Shown one piece after another: positions 1-5,547 of a DNA stretch of 5,547 nucleotides. A program made the translations under genes and the position numbers. The notes beneath the pieces are model-generated. The model worked only from the letters and a program-made list of their open reading frames with translations. It did no database searches and had not been told where the DNA came from. The first letter of the stretch is position 1. The number at the start of each line of letters is the position of its first letter. This DNA comes from an uncultured Flavobacteriia bacterium (GTDB taxonomy: Bacteria > Bacteroidota > Bacteroidia > Flavobacteriales_D > Crocinitomicaceae), in assembly GCA_903930085.1 (NCBI GenBank), contig CAIYXD010000125.1, positions 1-5,547 of the forward strand, given 5' to 3'.

Positions 1-98
1 CGGAAAAATTCTACCGGCAAATCAAAACCAACCCAAATTGTAAACAACATCGTTGGAAATAGAATAAACAGTAAAAGAACATTGATGAATTTATTCAT
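1..98 (-). CDS. Small membrane protein, N-terminal fragment (runs off the left edge)
   Basis: An open frame begins with ATG at 98-96 and continues without a stop to base 1, giving 32 complete codons plus two bases. The fragment begins MNKFINVLLLFILFPTMLF and continues into a Trp-containing stretch ending near DLPVEFF. Residues 4-25 are almost wholly hydrophobic after a single Lys at position 3, so this is a membrane segment or an uncleaved signal anchor; no lipobox or signal-peptidase site is evident. The start lies inside the 3' end of the upstream DUF349 gene, sharing the 8 bases ATGAATAA in a different frame, which suggests translational coupling. From memory, short proteins with similar N-termini occur in Flavobacteriia as uncharacterised membrane proteins, but I cannot assign a function. 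Because only the N-terminus is present, length and topology are unknown. That it is a real gene rests on the overlap, the start context and the coherent hydrophobic segment. Confidence 0.72.
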   Translation of the reverse strand, partial: MNKFINVLLLFILFPTMLFTIWVGFDLPVEFF

Positions 99-1797
99 TT
101 GGAATCATCTTAAGTTTTCTTTTTAGCGCTTCAATTTTATTCTTCGAAGCATTGATTTTCCCTTCCACTTCCTTGCGCAAAAGATCTGCCCCTTTTGATT
201 TTGCAAAGAATCCAAGATTATTTTCGTATTGAAGCATGTCGTTTTTAATTTGCTCAATTTGCTGCCGAATGTCTGATTTTTCGCGGGAAAACAACCGTTC
301 TGCATCCGGACTAGATGCTAAGGTATCTATTCGAGCCTCAAAAAGTATTTTTTCTTTCTCATCTCCTTCCAGTTTCAATTTACTGTAGTGCGAATCAATC
401 GCTGTTTTGTATGCGTTGTAAATAGTGTCTTTTTCTTTCATTGGCACTTTACCTGCGGTATTGAATGCCTCTGTAAATACTTTTAAATCTGCTAAAACTT
501 GTCGCTTATCCTCGGAAACAACATAACTTTCAATATTTTGAATGATTGCTTGTTTCGCTAATAAATTAGTCTCTAACAAGCTATCTTGTTGCTCGAAATG
601 TTTTTGTCGGTTATTGAAAAATGAATCACATGCTCCGCGAAAATCCGACCAAAGTTTTTGTTCTAATTTTTGTCCGGCGTGGCCGCATGACTTCCATTGT
701 TTTTGTAATTGTACTAATTTTTCCGCTGAATTTTTCCAATCTGTGGAATCTTTCAAAGCAATTGCTTGGTTAATAATGCGTTGTTTATCTTCAGCAATTT
801 TTCCGAATTTCTCTTGAATTTTCCCGAAAAACTGTTTCTTTTTTGCAAAAAACTGATCACACAAACCTCTAAACTCTTGCCAAATCGCTTCGTTCTCCCT
901 TCGGGGACCAAATCCAACTGCTTTCCATTTTTCTTGAAGTTCGAGCAATTTAACCGTTGTTTCTTCCCACATTTTAACCGAATCGTTGGCTTCAGAAGTG
1001 GAAATCAATTCAACAGTTTGGGCTAACAACTCTTTTTTCTGGTTCAGATTTTCCAGTAAACTCGTTCGTCGAATATCATAAAAAACATTAACGCGGTCAT
1101 AAATTGCGCGCACTTGCTCCCAATATTTTGCTTTAAGTGCTTCCCACTCTTCGTTAACAACTGGACCTATTTCTTCCCATTCATTTTGCAATGCTTTGAG
1201 TGAACCTTCCACTTCCTTGATTGATTCTTGGTTTTTCAAAACTTCCAATTGCGCAACTACTTCCATTTTCAATTGAAGGTTACGTTTTAAATCGTGTTCT
1301 TTTAATTCACGATAAATCTTCATATTATAGAAAAAATCCTCCAATAATCGGGAATATTCGTGTTGCACTTCATCCCGCTTTTCGCGAGCAATATCACCAA
1401 CTTTTTTCCAAGCTTCGTGAATTTCCTTGTAGGAAGAATATGCAATGCCGATATTTTCTTCTTTTTCAATCACCTCTTTCAAGCGATTAATCAGATTACG
1501 TTTTAACGAAAGATTGCCGGATTCCAAAAGATTCCTTGCGTCAATCATTTCTTTTCGGCGCGCTTTGCACTCATTATATATTTCATAAAATGCGTCTTTC
1601 AAAGGTCTGAAATCAATTGCTTCCAATTCCACTCCAGCTTCTTTCGCTTCCATAGATGCAACTTGAACTTTCCGCTCCTCTTCGAGGATATAATCTTCAA
1701 AACGGGATTTCAATTCATTTACATCTCTGCTTATTGCCAACGCATCCTCTTTTTGCGTTAAATCTTTGAGCTCTATAATCCATACATTATTTTCCAT
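91..1797 (-). CDS. DUF349 repeat protein, 568 aa, function unknown
   Basis: This soluble, highly charged, mainly helical protein has no signal peptide or membrane segment and is presumably cytosolic. It consists of tandem DUF349 repeats, each with a helix, an aromatic-x(2-3)-Gly turn, then a second helix rich in aromatic residues. The turns are visible at W130 (AWKKVG), W207 (EWEEIG), W291 (KWKAVG), W368 (QWKSCG) and, with Phe replacing Trp, F445 (AFNTAG). Paired helices include IWQEFRGLCDQFF (305-317) and LWSDFRGACDSFF (382-394). Residues about 15-88 look like a further, strongly diverged repeat (LKDAFYEIYNECKARRKE), so the array is five clear units plus one degenerate unit. Residues about 505-563 form a probable coiled coil ending in a basic tail. 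Multi-repeat DUF349 proteins of roughly this size are common in Bacteroidota; their molecular role is not established to my knowledge. The gene starts 20 bp after the kinase stop and overlaps the next start, so it is mid-operon. No Shine-Dalgarno motif precedes the ATG. Confidence 0.93.
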   Translation of the reverse strand: MENNVWIIELKDLTQKEDALAISRDVNELKSRFEDYILEEERKVQVASMEAKEAGVELEAIDFRPLKDAFYEIYNECKARRKEMIDARNLLESGNLSLKRNLINRLKEVIEKEENIGIAYSSYKEIHEAWKKVGDIAREKRDEVQHEYSRLLEDFFYNMKIYRELKEHDLKRNLQLKMEVVAQLEVLKNQESIKEVEGSLKALQNEWEEIGPVVNEEWEALKAKYWEQVRAIYDRVNVFYDIRRTSLLENLNQKKELLAQTVELISTSEANDSVKMWEETTVKLLELQEKWKAVGFGPRRENEAIWQEFRGLCDQFFAKKKQFFGKIQEKFGKIAEDKQRIINQAIALKDSTDWKNSAEKLVQLQKQWKSCGHAGQKLEQKLWSDFRGACDSFFNNRQKHFEQQDSLLETNLLAKQAIIQNIESYVVSEDKRQVLADLKVFTEAFNTAGKVPMKEKDTIYNAYKTAIDSHYSKLKLEGDEKEKILFEARIDTLASSPDAERLFSREKSDIRQQIEQIKNDMLQYENNLGFFAKSKGADLLRKEVEGKINASKNKIEALKRKLKMIPNE

Positions 1798-1817
1798 ACC
1801 GCAGAAATTTAGGAATT

Positions 1818-2747
1818 TTATCCTATCGTTTGTACCATGTCAAAATTAGTCAATGCAACGAATTTCTCAATTCGCTGTTCCACATCCTTTAATGTGATTT
1901 CCGTTAAGCGTTCCGTTCCAAATTTTTCAACACAAAAAGAAGCCAATGCAGATCCAGCAATGATTGCTCTTTTCATGTTTTCAAAGGATGCATCATCGGT
2001 TGCAGCAATGTATCCCATAAATCCGCCGGCAAACGTGTCGCCTGCGCCAGTTGGATCAAAAACCTCTTCCAAAGGTAACGCTGGAGCAAAAAACACATTT
2101 TCACCATGAAACAATAATGCTCCATGCTCTCCTTTTTTGATAATTAAATATTTTGGACCCATTGCCCGTATAACTTTGGATGCCTTTACCAAAGAATATT
2201 CCTTGGATAATTGGCGCGCCTCTTCATCGTTGATAATCAAAACATCCACCAATTTCAATGTTTCCTTCAAATCGTCCATGGCAATATCCATCCAGAAATT
2301 CATGGTATCCATCGCAATTAGTTTTGGTCGATCGGATAAACGCTCAATTACAATTCTTTGCACTTGTGGACTAAGATTTCCTAACATTAAGTATTCTACT
2401 CCTTGATAACTTGCAGGAATAATAGGGTCAAAATGCTCTAAAACGTTCAATTCTGTTACCAAAGTATCGCGTGAATTCATATCGTTGTGGTAACGACCGC
2501 TCCAGAAAAAAGTTTTTTCACCAGCCTTGATTTGCAAACCTTCTAAATCCAGACCACGTGCCTCCAAAGTATCCAGCATTTCTTTAGGGAAATCCTCACC
2601 AACTACCGCAACTATTTTTTGATCTTTTGTGTAAAAAGAGGACGACAAGGCGATATAAGTGCCCGCTCCGCCAATTATTTTATCTGTTTTTCCAAATGGT
2701 GTTTCAATCGCATCAAAGGCAACACTACCTACTGTAAGTAAACTCAT
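1818..2747 (-). CDS. PfkB/ribokinase-family sugar or nucleoside kinase, 309 aa
   Basis: This is a cytosolic small-molecule kinase of the PfkB (ribokinase/adenosine kinase) superfamily, which transfers the ATP gamma-phosphate to a hydroxyl of a sugar or nucleoside. Visible landmarks are the N-terminal strand with the substrate-side Asp (GSVAFD, 7-12), the Gly-rich motif GGAGTY (26-31), the NDEEA motif (173-177) typical of metal/phosphate coordination, the strand IIKKGEHGA (202-210), and the C-terminal signature DPTGAGDTFAGGF (231-243). In the last, GAGD forms the anion hole and D237 is the expected catalytic base. The 309-aa length is normal and the gene looks intact. I chose the ATG at 2747 because the protein then begins MSLLTVGSVAFD, as usual for the family. 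An in-frame ATG at 2801 would add 18 Cys-rich residues, but the promoter -7 box lies within that stretch. The substrate cannot be read from sequence; neither neighbour identifies it. It is the first gene of the minus-strand operon. Confidence 0.93.
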   Translation of the reverse strand: MSLLTVGSVAFDAIETPFGKTDKIIGGAGTYIALSSSFYTKDQKIVAVVGEDFPKEMLDTLEARGLDLEGLQIKAGEKTFFWSGRYHNDMNSRDTLVTELNVLEHFDPIIPASYQGVEYLMLGNLSPQVQRIVIERLSDRPKLIAMDTMNFWMDIAMDDLKETLKLVDVLIINDEEARQLSKEYSLVKASKVIRAMGPKYLIIKKGEHGALLFHGENVFFAPALPLEEVFDPTGAGDTFAGGFMGYIAATDDASFENMKRAIIAGSALASFCVEKFGTERLTEITLKDVEQRIEKFVALTNFDMVQTIG

Positions 2748-2766
2748 TTTTGTATCTTTTAAGCAA

Positions 2767-2801
2767 CAAAGATAGCACAAAGTACAAGGATTATAGAACA
2801 A
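2767..2801 (-). promoter_or_regulatory. Candidate Bacteroidota promoter for the kinase-DUF349-membrane protein operon
   Basis: Read on the minus strand, TATCTTTG at 2774-2767 is a perfect match to the TAnnTTTG -7 box of Bacteroidota. A TTG at 2801-2799 lies 24 bases upstream, slightly further than the usual spacing for the -33 element, so that half is weak. Transcription would start near 2760, giving a leader of roughly a dozen bases before the ATG at 2747. The leader is A-rich (AAAAGATACAAAA) with no Shine-Dalgarno sequence, as is common in this phylum. No terminator or second box is apparent in the 20-bp gap before the DUF349 gene, consistent with one transcript. Confidence 0.6.
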
Positions 2802-3004
2802 CCAGAAAAGATTTTTCGAGATTATTTTTTATTTAAAATCCGATGAAATACGTTGTTTACCCTTACAATTCGACGTGTATGAATCGCACTGTAGTTGAAC
2901 CAATCAAACCGCTTGGAGTATATAATTTTATATGTGTAACAAAACCCCACATCTTTCCGTTAATAAGTTTAGTATTTCTGCGCTTTCAGATGCCCAAACG
3001 GATA
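2775..3004. other. Divergent intergenic region between the kinase and AsmA-like genes
   Basis: This AT-rich spacer separates the two divergent starts (total gap 2748-3021, 274 bp). Besides the two promoter boxes described separately, it contains A/T tracts around 2821-2836 and an AT-rich TATAATTTTATA at 2921-2932. The latter includes a 7-of-8 match to TAnnTTTG on the plus strand (TAATTTTA, 2923-2930) and could be a second, weaker promoter for the AsmA-like gene. I see no convincing long inverted repeat, riboswitch-like structure, tRNA or conserved small ORF. An in-frame ATG at 2932 could extend the AsmA-like protein by 30 residues, but the extension is polar and unlike the family N-terminus. 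Confidence 0.5.
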
Positions 3005-3012
3005 TAACTTTG
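3005..3012 (+). promoter_or_regulatory. Candidate -7 promoter box for the AsmA-like gene
   Basis: TAACTTTG matches the Bacteroidota TAnnTTTG -7 consensus exactly. It ends only nine bases before the ATG at 3022, so initiation about four to five bases after the box would leave a leader of around five bases, close to a leaderless mRNA. No TTG lies at the expected 17-23 base distance upstream; the nearest likeness is TTTC at 2984-2987. The box match is direct; its use as a promoter is inference. Confidence 0.45.
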
Positions 3013-3021
3013 TATGTTAGA

Positions 3022-5547
3022 ATGAAAACACGTTTCCTTAAAATTACAAAATGGTTCCTTGGAATTTTATTGGGTATTTTTTTACTCATTACTGGAGCGT
3101 TATATTTTTTTAAGGATGAAATCTGCGGTATCGTCGTAACGGAAGTAAACAAGCATTTGCGCGCAAAAGTCTCCGTTTCTAGCGTAGACTTAACATTTTG
3201 GGGTTCTTTCCCTAATCTTTCGGTAGATTTCAACGACGTTTTTATTCAAGATTCCTATTCAAATTCCACAAAACAAGATACGCTGTTATATAGCGAACGT
3301 ATCCGTTTGAAATTTAATCCTATTGAAATCTGGAACGAAGAGTACAACGTAAAATCCATCCAAGTTGCTCCAGGTACTATCCAACTGAAAATTCGAAAAA
3401 ACGGTTCGGTAAACTACGATATACTGCAAGCAAAAAAAGATACAAGCGCAGCGGATTTCGAACTGAATCTGGAAAAGGTTTCATTGGAAAAAATGCGGTT
3501 TTCCTATACGAATAAAGCAACCAGTCAATATTATTCCTCCAAGTTAAATGAACTGGAACTAAAGGGAGATTTTACGGAAAAACTATTTATTCTGCGCGCA
3601 AAAAGCAACCTGCAGATGCTCAAAGCAAAAAGTGGAAATGTCACGTTGCTCTCCAACAAACCTGTATCCTTTGAGCTAGACATTCAAGTAAATCAGGAGA
3701 CAGGTGTTTTTGAGATTCCGAAAGCCCTTGTTTACGTATCCAATTTACCTTTTCAGGTTCGCGGAAAAGTAACGCCAAACGACTTGGAATTTGAAGCCCA
3801 TTCCAAAGATATTGAACTTGTGGACGTTGCAAATAACTTCTCCTTTTCACAAATCGATGAAATTAAAAAATTTGAGGGAACAGGTAAAGTTTACTTTGAT
3901 TTAAGCGTGAAGGGGGAAAATACAGCAACTTCCATTCCTGCGATTTCCTGCGATTTTGGCATTGAGAATGGTACATTGACAGAGCCCGAAAAGAAGTTAA
4001 AAATTAGAAAGATAAATTTAAATGGACAATACTCTAATGCGGGAGGCATCGAAAACGAATACCTGAAACTTTCGAAAATTCGTTTCCTAACACCCGGAGG
4101 ACTTTTCAGTGGTGACTTAAAAATCACACAATTTGAAGCACCAAATTACCTTGGAAGCGGCACTGGTAATGTTAACCTAACCATGTTGCATTCTTTGTTT
4201 CACTTGCCTTTTGTGGAAAAAATCAATGGAAACTTGGGTGTTAAGACCAACTTTAACATTCAAAGTATACCAAAAGAAGACGAAACGATGGATTATTCCA
4301 TTTTAACCTGCGAGGGTGAAGTGCGCATGAAGAATGTCCAACTCAAACTAAATGAAGACAAACGAACCTTCGAGAATTTAAATGGTGCATTGTATCTCCG
4401 GAACGATGAAGCTGGAATTGATAACGTGGAACTGAAAATTGGCGCATCCGATTTGGCACTCAACGGAGTATTCAAAAATATTGTAAACTATTTTAAGCAA
4501 AAAGGCAGCTTAACAGCAGATTTAGAAATAAAAAGTAAGTTTCTCGATGTCCAAGATTTGGGCACAACGAGCAAAGAAGAGAAAATTCAAGATGGTCGAA
4601 AATTCATCTTACCAGAAGATATCGATGGGCAAGTGTTCATGGAAGCGGGAGAAATAAAATACGAAAAACACGAATTCAAAAAATTATCTGGGAATATGAT
4701 CATTGGGAATCGAAAAATCTATTTCCCATCGATTTCGCTTCAGAATGCGCAAGCTGATATACAAGGAGATTTGACAATTGAAGAGCGGACAGCAGAAATA
4801 TTTCACGTTACAACGAACGTATCTTCCAATAATCTCGAATTCAAAAAGCTTTTTCGCGAATGGGACAATTTCAACCAAGAAGTAATAGGTGAAAATAATA
4901 TTTTTGGGAAAGCCCACGCTGAAGTATACTTCGAGGCGCCATTTGATTTGCGATCCGGCATAATTTCAAGATCAATTAAATCGCAGGTTTACATCAAAAT
5001 TCAGGATGGAAGATTAAAAAATGTTGAAGCATTCAAATCCATCACGGAAAGTTTAAAAACGCCATCTGCAAAAATTGCAATTGGGAAAAATAACATTCTT
5101 GGCCTTGAAAAAAAATTAGTGGATTTGAAATTTGAAACGCTTGAAAACACCTTTACAATTCAAAATGGGCAACTAGAGATTCCTGCAATGGTCATTCACA
5201 CGAATGCACTTGATATTGAAACTTCTGGAACGCATACTTTCGACAACAAGATAAACTATCGGTTTGCGTTTCGCTTCCGGGATTTGAAAGACGAAAAGAC
5301 AAGGTCTGAATTTGGGGAAATAATTGACGATGGAACCGGCATGTATATCTTCATGCGCATGTTTGGTGATTTAGAAAACCCAACCGTTGAATGGGATAAA
5401 GCGGCAAAAAAAGAACAGTCTAAAGCAAACAGAGAAGCTGAAAAGCAAACCATACAATCGATTTTGAAAACGGAATTTGGAATATTTAAAAATGACTCTA
5501 CCGTAAAATCGTACCAACAGAAAACTTTCCAAAAAGAGGAATTAAAG
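3022..5547 (+). CDS. AsmA-like envelope protein (C-terminus cut by the window edge)
   Basis: A single frame runs from ATG 3022 to the final base, 842 codons, with no stop, so the gene is 3'-partial. The N-terminus is a basic stretch (MKTRFLKITK) followed by one membrane segment at about 11-30, then a long periplasm-facing region with no further membrane segments. That region is rich in alternating hydrophobic/polar beta-strand sequence, as expected for the AsmA/TamB-type repeating beta-groove superfamily. Family-like landmarks are VSVSSVDLTFWGSFPNLSVD (50-69), where AsmA proteins describe the start of the groove, and an AsmA-like C-terminal part (about 650-790) ending in IIDDGTGMYIFMRMFGDLEN and PTVEWDK. 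A charged tail follows (KKEQSKANREAEKQ, ILKTEFGIFK). Proteins of this family in diderms are linked to phospholipid transport to the outer membrane and envelope integrity; that role is transferred by family, not shown here. Bacteroidota members typically end soon after this Lys/Glu-rich tail, so few residues are probably missing. The gene is divergent from the kinase operon. Confidence 0.87.
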   Translation, partial: MKTRFLKITKWFLGILLGIFLLITGALYFFKDEICGIVVTEVNKHLRAKVSVSSVDLTFWGSFPNLSVDFNDVFIQDSYSNSTKQDTLLYSERIRLKFNPIEIWNEEYNVKSIQVAPGTIQLKIRKNGSVNYDILQAKKDTSAADFELNLEKVSLEKMRFSYTNKATSQYYSSKLNELELKGDFTEKLFILRAKSNLQMLKAKSGNVTLLSNKPVSFELDIQVNQETGVFEIPKALVYVSNLPFQVRGKVTPNDLEFEAHSKDIELVDVANNFSFSQIDEIKKFEGTGKVYFDLSVKGENTATSIPAISCDFGIENGTLTEPEKKLKIRKINLNGQYSNAGGIENEYLKLSKIRFLTPGGLFSGDLKITQFEAPNYLGSGTGNVNLTMLHSLFHLPFVEKINGNLGVKTNFNIQSIPKEDETMDYSILTCEGEVRMKNVQLKLNEDKRTFENLNGALYLRNDEAGIDNVELKIGASDLALNGVFKNIVNYFKQKGSLTADLEIKSKFLDVQDLGTTSKEEKIQDGRKFILPEDIDGQVFMEAGEIKYEKHEFKKLSGNMIIGNRKIYFPSISLQNAQADIQGDLTIEERTAEIFHVTTNVSSNNLEFKKLFREWDNFNQEVIGENNIFGKAHAEVYFEAPFDLRSGIISRSIKSQVYIKIQDGRLKNVEAFKSITESLKTPSAKIAIGKNNILGLEKKLVDLKFETLENTFTIQNGQLEIPAMVIHTNALDIETSGTHTFDNKINYRFAFRFRDLKDEKTRSEFGEIIDDGTGMYIFMRMFGDLENPTVEWDKAAKKEQSKANREAEKQTIQSILKTEFGIFKNDSTVKSYQQKTFQKEELK

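Noticed and set aside
542..1026. Plus-strand ORFs (542-817, 766-1026) opposite the DUF349 gene
   Set aside because: Their Phe/Cys/Ser-rich translations are the expected antisense of Lys/Glu/Gln-rich helical repeats; the minus-strand frame is clearly the coding one.
1798..1817. Terminator or internal promoter between the kinase and DUF349 genes
   Set aside because: The gap is only 20 bases, with no hairpin followed by a T tract and no TAnnTTTG box, so simple co-transcription is more likely.
2921..2932. TATAA-TT-TTATA inverted repeat as an operator
   Set aside because: Five-base AT-only arms are uninformative in this composition; it is better viewed as possible promoter sequence.
2932..3021. 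30-residue N-terminal extension of the AsmA-like protein from ATG 2932
   Set aside because: The extension is polar with no motif, and would put the basic-plus-hydrophobic anchor, normally at the very N-terminus, in the interior. The perfect -7 box also lies within it.
2928..3233. Minus-strand ORF of 101 codons overlapping the AsmA-like start and the intergenic region
   Set aside because: It lies antisense to the signal anchor and first part of the AsmA-like gene, has a composition typical of a shadow frame, and shows no recognisable motif or start signal.
5108..5115. A8 run (also T7 runs at 3077-3083 and 3105-3111) inside the AsmA-like gene as possible phase-variation tracts
   Set aside because: Runs of seven or eight are expected by chance in AT-rich Lys/Phe codons, the frame is intact through all of them, and this family is not known to phase-vary.

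Overview
The window looks like chromosomal DNA from a member of the Bacteroidota, probably a Flavobacteriales-like lineage. It is AT-rich. Start codons lack clear GGAGG-type ribosome binding sites. Both sides of the central intergenic gap carry perfect TAnnTTTG boxes, the -7 element used by the Bacteroidota sigma factor. The genes themselves (a multi-repeat DUF349 protein, a PfkB-family kinase and a large one-pass AsmA-like protein) are ordinary Bacteroidota core genes. The phylum is a fairly firm inference; any rank below it is a guess.

Layout. Bases 1-2747 form a tight minus-strand gene set, transcribed right to left: a PfkB-family sugar or nucleoside kinase (2747 to 1818), a 20-bp gap, a 568-residue DUF349 repeat protein (1797 to 91), and then a small membrane protein whose ATG lies inside the end of the DUF349 gene (8-base overlap). 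That last gene starts at 98 and runs off the left edge. Bases 2748-3021 are a divergent intergenic region holding candidate promoters for both directions. From 3022 to the right edge, on the plus strand, one uninterrupted reading frame of 842 codons encodes an AsmA-like envelope protein. It is still open at the last base, but by family comparison it is probably within a few residues of its end.

How the genes relate. The three minus-strand genes are probably co-transcribed from the promoter just upstream of the kinase. Their co-transcription does not reveal a shared pathway: the kinase is presumably cytosolic, the DUF349 protein is a soluble helical protein of unknown role, and the third is membrane-bound. 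The AsmA-like gene is divergent, with its own promoter, and is likely to work in envelope lipid transport or outer-membrane homeostasis. I see no mobile element, CRISPR array, RNA gene, integration scar or obvious novel system. The most useful observations are start-site choices, a very short predicted leader, and the poorly characterised DUF349/membrane-protein pair.
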